Assembly (NCBI GenBank): GCA_016286995.1
Contig: JAEEVA010000001.1
Coordinates: 1-64,000, forward strand
DNA: 64,000 nt
Origin: Prevotella sp.
GTDB taxonomy: Bacteria; Bacteroidota; Bacteroidia; Bacteroidales; Bacteroidaceae
Direction: 5' to 3'
Translations under genes and position numbers: made by a program
Notes under the pieces: model-generated
What the model was told of the DNA's origin: nothing
Seen by the model: the letters and a program-made list of their open reading frames with translations, nothing else
Databases searched by the model: none
Part shown: positions 8,046-16,546 of the stretch, one piece after another
How the letters are laid out: each line of letters opens with the position of its first letter
Position numbering within the stretch: position 1 is the stretch's first letter

Positions 8046-10382
8046 TTACCTGTGTAAGAGGTTCAGCTTCACGTTGGGCTTCATCACGTTGTTCACCTTC
8101 TGCGTCCAAGCCTTGACCTTTGCGGTAGCTTGGGCTTCGACGGTGGCGGCAGAGGAGCAAATGAGGAAGGTATAGACACCAGCGTCGGTCTTCCACGCTG
8201 AGGCCTTTTCGTTGAACGAAGCGAGGTCGGAGGTCCGGACGGTCATGGTGACGGTCTCACTCTCACCAGGTTGCAGCAGGCGGGTTTTGGCGTAGTTGCG
8301 CAATTCCTTCTCGGGTTTGTTCGTCTTCTTGGTGTTGGGGGCGGCGACGAAGAGCTCGACGACGTTGCGGCCAGCGCGCGTGCCGGTATTGGTAACCTTC
8401 ACAGTGACGATGACTAAACCACCGTCCACAGTGGCGGTGGCGTCAGAATAGGCGAAGGTGGTGTAGCTCAGTCCATAGCCGAAGGGGTAGGCAACGGGCT
8501 TGTTGAAGCTGTCGAAGTAGCGGTAGCCCACGTAGATGTCCTCTTCGTAGTTGGTGAAGTCGATGTTGGCCTCGGGTTTGCGTTCCTTGGTAGCCTTGTC
8601 CTTGTCACGGCCCCACATGAACATGGCACCGAGCGTCTTGTCGTCGACGTTGGCGGGGAAGTTCTTGTCGGCGTAGGCGTCACCATACTTGATTTGGAAG
8701 GTCATGGGCAGCTTGCCAGAAGGATTGACGCGGCCGCTGAGCACGTCGGCCACAGAGAAACCGCTCTCCTGACCGCCCTGCCACGTGCAGACAAGGGCGT
8801 CAATCTGGTCCTGCCACGACGCGACGTCAATAGGACTGCAGATGTCGAGCAGGACAATGACCTGTTTGCCCTTGGCATGATAAGCCTCGCTGACGGCCTT
8901 GATGAGCTGCTTCTCACCATTTTTCAGGTAGAAGTCAGCCTCGCTGCGGTCTGCAGCCTCACCGCTCTTGCGACCTAAGGAGATGATGGCGACGTCTGAA
9001 CCCTCAATGGCAGCATTGAGTTCTTCAGCCGTAAACTGCTTCTCGTCGGCACGAGCCGGCGGCATCAGTGAGAAGGGTGGACGACCGTCGGGGAACAGGC
9101 GCTTCTCCTCGGCAGCGAGGTGCTGGGTATAGGCTGAAAGCAGCGGCTTGTATACCTCGTAGCCAGCGCTGCGCATGCCCTCGACCAGCGACACGGTATA
9201 GTGGCCGACGCTTGTGCCACCAAAGCCGGAACCACCGGAAATCCAGTCGTACGACGTGCAGCCGAACAACGCCACGCGCCGCTTAGAGGTGAGAGGCAGG
9301 ATGCCGCTGTTCTTGAGCAGTACAATGCCGTCAGCACCTACTTCGCGTACTGTCTGTGCATGCGCCTTCAGGTCAGGAGCATTGTCGTATTTGTAGCCTT
9401 TGAAGCTATGCGTCTTCACCACATATTCCAATATGCGCTTCACGTTGGCGTCGAGCACCTCCATGGGCAGCGCACCGCTCTTGGCTGCGGCGAGGATGGC
9501 GTCGTACTGCTTCGGCTGTCCCGGCTGCAGCATGTCGTTGCCAGCCAGCATCGCGGCTACGGCATCGTCGCCAGCATTCCAGTCACTGACGTACATGCCT
9601 TTCCAGCCCCACTCGTCGCGGACGATGGTCGTCAGCAGCTCGTGGTTCTGCACGGCATACGGGCCATTCAGTTTGTTATACGACGTCATGATGGTCCACG
9701 GGTTGCTCTCCTTCACCATGATTTCAAAGGCCTTCAGATAGATTTCGCGTAAGGCACGCTGCGACACCTGAGAGATGTTGTTGTTGCGATTCGTCTCTTG
9801 GTTGTTGGCCACAAAGTGCTTAGGACAAGCTGCCGTACCCTCGCTCTGCACACCACGCACATAGCCGGCGGCGATGGTACCCGAAAGGTACGGGTCCTCA
9901 GAATAATACTCGTGGTTGCGGCCGCACAACGGATTACGGATGAGGTTCATGGCCGGCGAGAGAATCCAGTCCAGCCCGAACTCGCGCACCTCATTGCCGA
10001 TGCCCTGTCCAATCTTGAACGCAGCCTCGCGGTCCCACGTCGAAGCCAGCGTCATCGAGGCTACGAAGTCGGTGGGATAGTAGTCGCGATGGTCCCATGC
10101 CCGCTTGGCGTTCATGCGCAAACCCTGCTGCGAGTCGGCGCAGTACGTCTCGGGAATGCCCAGACGTTCCACTCCGAATGTGCTGCCCGCCGTACCAGGG
10201 AACTTGTCGTCGTCATTATAGTGCATGCCAGTGCCCAGCACCAGGTGGCACTTTTCCTCCAGCGTCATGACCTTCACGACCTCGTCGATGTTATCGGCTG
10301 TCAATGGCTGAGCTGTTGCACAAAAGCTGTAGCCGCACAAGGCGACTACAGCCATACTGATTATATTTTTATGGATTATCAT
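8046..10382 (-). CDS. GH3 beta-glycosidase (beta-glucosidase-like)
   Basis: 778 residues. An N-terminal signal (about 1-24, ending CATAQ) points to periplasmic or surface location. The GH3 TIM-barrel spans about 30-330, with KHFVANNQETNR at about 195 and the nucleophile motif VSDWNAG (Asp267). The alpha/beta sandwich (about 350-600) begins after KNSGILPL, and a C-terminal Fn3-like domain follows (about 660-770). GH3 enzymes release terminal beta-linked glucose or xylose by a retaining mechanism; cello-oligosaccharides or xyloglucan fragments are plausible, but specificity cannot be read here. The gene starts 6 bp after the stop of the second GH3 gene, so they form an operon. The paralogue differs by a short insert after LLKN. 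Confidence 0.88.
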   Translation of the reverse strand: MIIHKNIISMAVVALCGYSFCATAQPLTADNIDEVVKVMTLEEKCHLVLGTGMHYNDDDKFPGTAGSTFGVERLGIPETYCADSQQGLRMNAKRAWDHRDYYPTDFVASMTLASTWDREAAFKIGQGIGNEVREFGLDWILSPAMNLIRNPLCGRNHEYYSEDPYLSGTIAAGYVRGVQSEGTAACPKHFVANNQETNRNNNISQVSQRALREIYLKAFEIMVKESNPWTIMTSYNKLNGPYAVQNHELLTTIVRDEWGWKGMYVSDWNAGDDAVAAMLAGNDMLQPGQPKQYDAILAAAKSGALPMEVLDANVKRILEYVVKTHSFKGYKYDNAPDLKAHAQTVREVGADGIVLLKNSGILPLTSKRRVALFGCTSYDWISGGSGFGGTSVGHYTVSLVEGMRSAGYEVYKPLLSAYTQHLAAEEKRLFPDGRPPFSLMPPARADEKQFTAEELNAAIEGSDVAIISLGRKSGEAADRSEADFYLKNGEKQLIKAVSEAYHAKGKQVIVLLDICSPIDVASWQDQIDALVCTWQGGQESGFSVADVLSGRVNPSGKLPMTFQIKYGDAYADKNFPANVDDKTLGAMFMWGRDKDKATKERKPEANIDFTNYEEDIYVGYRYFDSFNKPVAYPFGYGLSYTTFAYSDATATVDGGLVIVTVKVTNTGTRAGRNVVELFVAAPNTKKTNKPEKELRNYAKTRLLQPGESETVTMTVRTSDLASFNEKASAWKTDAGVYTFLICSSAATVEAQATAKVKAWTQKVNNVMKPNVKLNLLHR

Positions 10383-10388
10383 TTTCTT

Positions 10389-12770
10389 TTATCGTTTTAA
10401 GAGGTTCATCTGTACTTCAGGCTTCAGAGCGTTGTTGGCCTGCGTCTGCTGGCCTTTCACCTGGGCAGGAAGGGTGGCCTTGATATCCTGGGCGGAGGCG
10501 GCGACGAGGAACTGGTATTCGCCTTCGGCAACAACCCATGCTGAAGCGGCTTCGTCGAACGAGGCAAGGTCGGCGGTATTCACCTTGAGGGTCACGGTCT
10601 CGCTCTCACCGGGTTTCAGGAGTTTGGTTTTGGCAAAGGCCTTCAGCTCCTTGGCGGGCTTGTTGGCAGCCTTGTTATCGGGTGCTGAGACAAAGAGTTC
10701 GACGACTTCTTTGCCTTCGCGGTCGCCGGTGTTCTTAACCGTCACAGTGACGGTGGCGATATCACCGTCCGCACTGACGGCGGCATCGCTATATTCGAAA
10801 GTGGTGTAGGAGAGACCGAAGCCGAAGGGATAGCTGACGGGGACGTCGAAGGAATCGAAGTAGCGGTAACCGACGTAGATGTCTTCCTCGTAGTCGGTAA
10901 AGTCGACATTGCGGACGTTACCCTTCTGGCCTTGGTTCATCATATCGATGCGGGGATCCTGGTCGATGGGGAAGTTCTTCGACGAGTAGGCGTCGGTGAA
11001 CTTCACGGGCCATGTCATGGTGAACTTGCCGCTGGGCGACTGTTTGCCGCTGAGCACATCGACCACGCTGTTGCCGCCTTCCTGGCCAGCCTGCCATGCA
11101 CAGAGGATGGCGTCGGGCAGGTCGCGCCACGAGGCCGTCTCGATGACACCGCCGATGTTTAACAGCACGACGACCTGTTTGCCGGCCTTGTGGTAGACGT
11201 CGCAGACCTGTTCTATGAGTTGGCGCTCAGAGCTGCTGAGGTTGAAGTCGGCCACGTTACGGTCGAGGAACTCGCCAGAGAGACGTCCCAAAGTGATGAC
11301 GGCAATGTCGGCGGTCTCGGCCTGCTTGGTCAGTTCGTCGGCAGAGAAGAGCTTCTCAGCGGGTAGGGGCTGGGGCAGGAACTTGACGAGCATGGCATTC
11401 TTCGGGTCTTTCTTCGCCTTGGCCTCCAGTTCAGCCTCAGCCTTCTTCTTGGCGTCGGCCAGATAGGTGTCGTAAGCAGTCTTCATGTCCTCGGAGATGG
11501 TGTAGCCACCATTCTTCAAACCGTCGAGCAGAGAAACGACATAGGCATGGTTGACATTGCCTGAACCCGTTCCACCTGCAATGAAGTCGTAGGAGGTGTT
11601 GCCGTAGAGGGCCACGTTCTTGATATTAGAAGCAAGAGGTAAGGGGTGAGAGGTGGAATTCTCCCCACCGTTCTTCATAAGCACCATTCCTTCAGCAGCA
11701 GACTGACGGGTGACGGCAGCATGAGCCTTGAGGTCGGGCTTGTTCGAGAACTGGTAGCCCTGGAATCGTGGACTCTTCTCTACCAGATTGAGCACACGGG
11801 CTACATTGCGGTCGAGGTCGGCCTCAGCCAGCTTGCCACTTTTTACACCAGCCACGATGCTGTCGAACTGTTCGGCCTTGCCAGGCTGTAGCATGTCGTT
11901 GCCGGCCCACATCTGCTTGGCGCCGTCCTTGCCACCAAACCAGTCGGTCATCACAGTACCCTCATAGCCCCATTCGTCGCGCAGAATGGTTGTCACGAGG
12001 TCTTTGCTCTCAGAGGCATACGTGCCGTTGATGTAGTTGTAGGAAGTCATCACCGTCCACGGCTTGCTCTCCTTGATAGCTATCTCGAAGCCTTTCAGGT
12101 AGATTTCACGCAGGGCACGCTGTGAGATGTGTGCATCGGTATTCATGCGGTTCGTTTCCTGATTGTTGGCAGCAAAGTGCTTGATGCTCGTACCCACGTC
12201 GTTCTTCTGCACGCCGAGGATGTAGGCTGCAGCAGTCTTTCCGGCCACTACGGGGTCTTCGCTGTAGTATTCGAAATTACGTCCGCACAGTGGGTTGCGC
12301 ATGATGTTCAGGGCGGGAGCCAACAGCACGTCGGCGCCATATTCCTTTACCTCCTCGCCAATGGCTTGACCCACCTGTTCCACGAGTTCCGTGTTCCATG
12401 TTGAGGCCAGCAGGGTGCCGATGGGGAAGTGTGTACAGTAGTAGGTTGCTGAGTCACCCTCGCGGGTGGCATCGATGCGCAGACCGGCAGGACCGTCGGC
12501 CAGTACGACAGCGGGAATGCCCAGCGAGTCGAGCGGATAAGTAGTGCCGGCGGCACCAGGCACCAGGTTGCGTGTAGCACCGATGACGGCGTTATCGCCA
12601 CTGAAACCGGCCATGCCAGTACCGATTACAAAATGAGCCTTGTCCTCAAGCGACATCTTGCTCATGATTTCTTCCTGATTGATGGTGTTCTTGGGAGCCA
12701 CCTTGTCTGCGGTTGTACAGCCCACTACGAGAGTTGCGGCAACCATCGTGAAAAATACGGTTTTCTTCAT
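10389..12770 (-). CDS. GH3 beta-glycosidase lipoprotein
   Basis: 793 residues from the ATG at 12770. The longer frame to 12812 is rejected because MKKTVFFTMVAATLVVGC is a clear lipoprotein signal. GH3 barrel with KHFAANNQETNR at about 200 and nucleophile motif VMTDWFGG (Asp276). The sandwich domain begins after MVLMKN, and a C-terminal Fn3-like domain follows. At the barrel-sandwich junction, where its neighbour has KNSGILPL, this protein has KNGGENSTSHPLPLASNIKN. The added bases (about 11635-11665) read as CT-rich units of about 7 bp, like the arrays seen elsewhere. First gene of a two-gene minus operon, divergent from korA. Confidence 0.88.
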   Translation of the reverse strand: MKKTVFFTMVAATLVVGCTTADKVAPKNTINQEEIMSKMSLEDKAHFVIGTGMAGFSGDNAVIGATRNLVPGAAGTTYPLDSLGIPAVVLADGPAGLRIDATREGDSATYYCTHFPIGTLLASTWNTELVEQVGQAIGEEVKEYGADVLLAPALNIMRNPLCGRNFEYYSEDPVVAGKTAAAYILGVQKNDVGTSIKHFAANNQETNRMNTDAHISQRALREIYLKGFEIAIKESKPWTVMTSYNYINGTYASESKDLVTTILRDEWGYEGTVMTDWFGGKDGAKQMWAGNDMLQPGKAEQFDSIVAGVKSGKLAEADLDRNVARVLNLVEKSPRFQGYQFSNKPDLKAHAAVTRQSAAEGMVLMKNGGENSTSHPLPLASNIKNVALYGNTSYDFIAGGTGSGNVNHAYVVSLLDGLKNGGYTISEDMKTAYDTYLADAKKKAEAELEAKAKKDPKNAMLVKFLPQPLPAEKLFSADELTKQAETADIAVITLGRLSGEFLDRNVADFNLSSSERQLIEQVCDVYHKAGKQVVVLLNIGGVIETASWRDLPDAILCAWQAGQEGGNSVVDVLSGKQSPSGKFTMTWPVKFTDAYSSKNFPIDQDPRIDMMNQGQKGNVRNVDFTDYEEDIYVGYRYFDSFDVPVSYPFGFGLSYTTFEYSDAAVSADGDIATVTVTVKNTGDREGKEVVELFVSAPDNKAANKPAKELKAFAKTKLLKPGESETVTLKVNTADLASFDEAASAWVVAEGEYQFLVAASAQDIKATLPAQVKGQQTQANNALKPEVQMNLLKR

Positions 12771-12801
12771 AAGATTTCTATTTAAACATGATACAATGGT
12801 G

Positions 12802-12809
12802 CAAATATA
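12802..12809 (-). promoter_or_regulatory. -7 box for the GH3 operon
   Basis: Minus-strand TATATTTG followed by C, 32 bp upstream of the ATG at 12770. Confidence 0.6.
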
Positions 12810-12948
12810 CACATTTTATTTGAAATAGCCGCCTTGTTTTGGGATTTTTTTGTTTACACTTTTACAAGTCTTGTTTGCATATTTATTAGCTTTTTGTTAT
12901 AAAAATTAGCTTTTTGTAGGCAAAAATGAATAAAAAATGCAGAAATGC

Positions 12949-12979
12949 TTTGCAATTTGAATATATTTGAGTAATTTTG
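12949..12979 (+). promoter_or_regulatory. korA promoter
   Basis: TTTG at 12949-12952, 19-bp spacer and TAATTTTG at 12972-12979: an excellent -33/-7 pair. The interval 12771-13024 holds this and the divergent GH3 promoter and is otherwise A/T-rich without a visible gene. Confidence 0.8.
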
Positions 12980-13024
12980 CAGCTCGAAAAGAATAAGAAA
13001 GAAGAAGTTTTTAATATTGAAGTA

Positions 13025-14875
13025 ATGGCAGAACAATTAGAAATGAAGAAGCTCGACCAGGTGGTCGTACGTTTCTCGGGTGACTCCGGCGACGGCATGC
13101 AGTTGGCCGGAAACATTTTTTCTACCGTGAGTGCCACGGTGGGTAACGGTATCTCAACATTTCCCGACTACCCCGCCGACATCCGCGCCCCGCAAGGGTC
13201 GCTGACGGGTGTCAGCGGATTCCAGGTACACATCGGTGCCGGCAAGGTTTATACCCCTGGCGACAAATGTGATGTGCTGGTGGCTATGAACGCTGCTGCG
13301 CTGAAGACGCAGTATCGCTATGCCAAGCCGGGAGCAACCATCATCATCGACACCGATTCGTTTGGACCCAAGGATCTGGAGAAGGCACAGTTCCAGACGG
13401 AGGACTATCTGGGTGAGATGGGCATTGACCCCGACCGCGTTATCCAGTGTCCGCTGACGACGATGGTGAAGGACTGTCTGGCTGACACAGGCATGGACAA
13501 CAAAGCCATGCTGAAGTCGCGCAACATGTTTGCACTGGGACTGGTGTGCTGGCTCTTCGACCGCGACCTGTCGCTGGTGAGCAACTTCCTGAAGGAAAAA
13601 TTTGCCAAGAAGCCGGCCATCGCCGAGAACAACATCAAGGTGGTGCAGGCAGGTTACGACTACGGACATAACACACATTCAAGTGCCATGAACGTCTATC
13701 GCATCGAGTCGAAAGAGAAGGTGCCTGGACGCTATATGGACATCACAGGTAACAAGGCCACGGCATACGGACTTATTGCTGCTGCCGAAAAGGCTGGCCT
13801 GCGCCTGTATCTGGGTTCCTATCCCATTACTCCAGCTACCGACATCCTGCACGAACTCTCGAAACATAAGTCGTGTGGCGTCATCACCGTACAATGTGAG
13901 GACGAGATCAGTGGTGCTGCCTCAGCTCTGGGTGCATCGTTCGCCGGTGCATTGGCTGCTACGTCGACATCAGGTCCTGGCGTCTGTCTGAAGAGTGAGG
14001 CCATGAACCTTGCTGTCATCATGGAGCTGCCGCTGGTGGTCATCGACGTTCAGCGTGGCGGTCCTGCCACGGGTCTGCCCACCAAGTCGGAACAAACCGA
14101 CCTGCTGCAGGCACTCTTCGGCCGTAACGGTGAAAGCCCCATGCCCGTCATTGCTGCCCTGAGTCCTACGGACTGCTTCGATGCTGTCTATCAGGCTTCG
14201 AAGATAGCCCTGGAGCACATGACACCCGTGGTGCTGCTGACCGATGCTTATGTGGCCAATGGTAGCGGTGCCTTCAAACTGCCCGACATCAACAAGCTGG
14301 ACGCCATCAATCCCCCGTATGTTCCTGAGGAACTGAAAGGCAAGTGGACACCGTATATGCGTGCTGAGAACGGTACCCGCTACTGGGCCGTACCTGGCCG
14401 TGAGGGCTTCACGCATATCCTTGGCGGACTGGAGAAGGACAACCAGACCGGTGCCATCTCTACGAATCCTGAGAACCACGACCTGATGACGCGTCTGCGC
14501 CAGCAGAAGATTGCCAACATCGTGGTGCCCGACCTCGAAGTGGAGGGTGACGTGGCTGATGCCGACCTGCTCATCGTAGGCTTCGGCTCGACATACGGAC
14601 ACCTGCACTCGGCCATGGACGAGCTGCGTGCCAAGGGCCACAAGGTGGCACAGGCTCAGTTCAAGTATCTGAACCCGCTGCCGAAGAACACTGCAGCCGT
14701 ACTCTCTAAGTACAAGAAGGTGGTGGTGGCCGAACAGAACATGGGTCAGCTGGCTGCTTACCTGCGTATGAAGGTCGACAACTTCGTCCCCTACCAGTTC
14801 AACCAGGTCAAGGGCCAGCCCTTCGTGGTCGAAGAACTCGTCAACGCTTTCACAGAGATCATCAATAATAAATAA
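13025..14875 (+). CDS. korA: 2-oxoacid:ferredoxin oxidoreductase, alpha (fused gamma-alpha) subunit
   Basis: 616 residues from the ATG at 13025; the ATG-less extension to 12977 would start inside the promoter. The N-terminal third (about 10-190) is the gamma domain with FSGDSGDGMQLAGN and FPDYPADIRAPQGSLTGVSG. The rest is the alpha (pyrimidine-binding) domain with YLGSYPITPATDI and TSTSGPGVCLKSEAMNLA. With korB it forms the enzyme that interconverts 2-oxoglutarate and succinyl-CoA using ferredoxin. This is part of the incomplete, largely reductive TCA metabolism of anaerobic Bacteroidota and supplies glutamate precursors. Substrate assignment rests on family resemblance; a related 2-oxoacid is possible. 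Confidence 0.88.
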   Translation: MAEQLEMKKLDQVVVRFSGDSGDGMQLAGNIFSTVSATVGNGISTFPDYPADIRAPQGSLTGVSGFQVHIGAGKVYTPGDKCDVLVAMNAAALKTQYRYAKPGATIIIDTDSFGPKDLEKAQFQTEDYLGEMGIDPDRVIQCPLTTMVKDCLADTGMDNKAMLKSRNMFALGLVCWLFDRDLSLVSNFLKEKFAKKPAIAENNIKVVQAGYDYGHNTHSSAMNVYRIESKEKVPGRYMDITGNKATAYGLIAAAEKAGLRLYLGSYPITPATDILHELSKHKSCGVITVQCEDEISGAASALGASFAGALAATSTSGPGVCLKSEAMNLAVIMELPLVVIDVQRGGPATGLPTKSEQTDLLQALFGRNGESPMPVIAALSPTDCFDAVYQASKIALEHMTPVVLLTDAYVANGSGAFKLPDINKLDAINPPYVPEELKGKWTPYMRAENGTRYWAVPGREGFTHILGGLEKDNQTGAISTNPENHDLMTRLRQQKIANIVVPDLEVEGDVADADLLIVGFGSTYGHLHSAMDELRAKGHKVAQAQFKYLNPLPKNTAAVLSKYKKVVVAEQNMGQLAAYLRMKVDNFVPYQFNQVKGQPFVVEELVNAFTEIINNK

Positions 14876-14879
14876 AAAA

Positions 14880-14972
14880 GAAACGAATTGGAATAATGAG
14901 AATAATTATATCCACGAATGAGAATAAATATATAATTCGTTTTAATTCGTTCCAATTATTCTAATTCGTTTC
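14880..14972 (+). mobile_element. 93-bp MITE-like element, copy B, between korA and korB
   Basis: Terminal inverted repeats GAAACGAATTGGAATAAT / ATTATTCTAATTCGTTTC, flanked by AAAAAA on both sides (6-bp duplication). Identical to copy A in opposite orientation. It fills nearly the whole korA-korB spacer, so the korAB transcript carries a long potential hairpin between the two cistrons. Confidence 0.88.
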
Positions 14973-14987
14973 AAAAAAGATAGTATT

Positions 14988-15992
14988 ATGAGTTATACAG
15001 CACAAGATTTCAAGAAAGGGCAGCCGAGGTGGTGTCCGGGGTGTGGTGACCACTTCTTCCTGGCTTCCCTGCATAAGGCTATGGCCGAGATTGGCGTAGC
15101 CCCCGAGAATATTGCAGTCATCAGTGGTATCGGCTGTTCCAGCCGTCTGCCGCACTACATGGCCACGTATGGTATGAATACCATCCACGGTCGTGCCGCA
15201 GCCATCGCTACCGGTGCGAAAGTTGCTAACCCTAACCTCACCGTATGGCAGGTGTCTGGCGACGGTGACGGTCTGGCCATCGGTGGTAACCATTTTATTC
15301 ATGCCAACCGTCGTAACATCGACCTTAACATGATTCTGTTGAACAACCGCATCTACGGTCTGACCAAGGGCCAGTACAGTCCGACGTCACCCCGCGGATT
15401 TGTCTCTAAGTCAAGTCCTTACGGTACCGTCGAGGATCCGTTCCGCCCTGCCGAGCTCTGCTTTGGTGCCCGCGGTCATTTTTTTGCCCGTTGTGTGGCT
15501 ACTGACGCCGCTGGTACCGTCGAGGTGCTGCAGGCTGCCTACCAGCACAAAGGTGCTAGCGTCACCGAGGTGTTGCAGAACTGTGTCATCTTCAACGATG
15601 GCTGCCACGAGGCTGTGTACAGCAAGGAAGGCCGTAAGAAGAATGCCATCTACGTGCGTCATGGCGAGAAGCTCGTCTTTGGCGAGAACAACGAGTTCGG
15701 CCTTGTTCAGCAGGGCTTTGGCCTGAAGGTTGTCGAGATTGGCAAGGACGGTTACACGCTGGACGACGTACTTGTTCACGATGCCCACTGCGAGGACAAT
15801 ACCCTGCAGCTGAAGCTCGCCCTAATGGGTAATGGTGACGGTTTCCCCATCGCTCTCGGCGTCATCCGCGACGTAGCAGCACCTACTTACGATGAGGCTG
15901 TCCATGCCCAGTTGGCCGAGGTTTCCGCGCAGAAAAAGTACCATAACTTCACGGAATTGCTTGAGACCAACGATACTTGGGAAGTGAAATAA
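14988..15992 (+). CDS. korB: 2-oxoacid:ferredoxin oxidoreductase, beta subunit
   Basis: 334 residues. The N-terminus has CPGCGDHFF (Cys16, Cys19), expected to bind the Fe-S cluster. The thiamine diphosphate site is seen as SGDGDGLAIGGNH followed about 20 residues later by LLNNRIYGLTKGQ. It pairs with korA 113 bp upstream; the spacer is almost entirely MITE copy B, so the pair was probably adjacent before insertion. Acts in the cytoplasm. Confidence 0.9.
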   Translation: MSYTAQDFKKGQPRWCPGCGDHFFLASLHKAMAEIGVAPENIAVISGIGCSSRLPHYMATYGMNTIHGRAAAIATGAKVANPNLTVWQVSGDGDGLAIGGNHFIHANRRNIDLNMILLNNRIYGLTKGQYSPTSPRGFVSKSSPYGTVEDPFRPAELCFGARGHFFARCVATDAAGTVEVLQAAYQHKGASVTEVLQNCVIFNDGCHEAVYSKEGRKKNAIYVRHGEKLVFGENNEFGLVQQGFGLKVVEIGKDGYTLDDVLVHDAHCEDNTLQLKLALMGNGDGFPIALGVIRDVAAPTYDEAVHAQLAEVSAQKKYHNFTELLETNDTWEVK

Positions 15993-16008
15993 GTATAAAA
16001 TAAGGTTA

Positions 16009-16044
16009 AAAGGTAGGGGTTTCCAAAAAAAATCCCTACCTTTG
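16009..16044 (+). promoter_or_regulatory. dut promoter embedded in an inverted repeat
   Basis: AAAGGTAGGG (16009-16018) and CCCTACCTTT (16034-16043) are perfect 10-bp arms around a 15-nt A-rich loop. The right arm contains the -7 box TACCTTTG (16037-16044). The structure could end the kor transcript, or act as an operator or folded 5' end for dut. Confidence 0.65.
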
Positions 16045-16073
16045 CACTTTAATACAATACGAAACGTTTCAAA

Positions 16074-16511
16074 ATGATTAAAATTAAAGTCGTAAACCGC
16101 GGTCACCAGCCATTGCCGGCTTATGCTACAGCACAGAGTGCAGGTATGGACTTAAGGGCCAATCTGGATGAGCCTGTGACGCTGCAACCTTTGGAGCGTC
16201 GTCTCATTCCAACGGGTCTGCATATTGCCCTGCCTGAGGGTTATGAGGCACAGGTACGCCCTCGTAGCGGACTGGCTCTGAAGCATGGACTGACAGTGCT
16301 GAACACCCCTGGTACCATCGATGCCGACTATCGTGGTGAGATTGGCGTGGTGCTGGTTAACCTATCGCAGCAGCCCTTTACTGTCAATGATGGTGAGCGC
16401 ATTGCCCAGATGGTCATTGCGCGTCACGAACAGGGCGACTTCGTCGTTGTCGACGAGCTCGACGAGACCGAGCGTGGTGCAGGCGGTTACGGACATACGG
16501 GAGTGAAGTAA
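16074..16511 (+). CDS. dut: dUTP diphosphatase
   Basis: 145 residues, normal length for trimeric dUTPase, which hydrolyses dUTP to dUMP and pyrophosphate. All five family motifs are visible: [40 protein letters not shown] and the C-terminal [10 protein letters not shown] (family RGxGGFGSTG). ATG 16074 lies 30 bp after the -7 box. The stop TAA (16509-16511) is immediately followed by a heptamer array leading into the TPR gene. In Bacteroidota dut is commonly followed by TPR, DUF4292 and M23 genes, as here. Confidence 0.95.
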   Translation: MIKIKVVNRGHQPLPAYATAQSAGMDLRANLDEPVTLQPLERRLIPTGLHIALPEGYEAQVRPRSGLALKHGLTVLNTPGTIDADYRGEIGVVLVNLSQQPFTVNDGERIAQMVIARHEQGDFVVVDELDETERGAGGYGHTGVK

Positions 16512-16546
16512 TTGATAATTGATAATTGACAATTGATAATTGAGAG
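16512..16546 (+). repeat. Heptamer array filling the dut-TPR spacer
   Basis: Five 7-bp units: TTGATAA, TTGATAA, TTGACAA, TTGATAA, TTGAGAG. They run exactly from the base after the dut stop to the base before the next ATG. There is no other spacer sequence. Confidence 0.9.
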
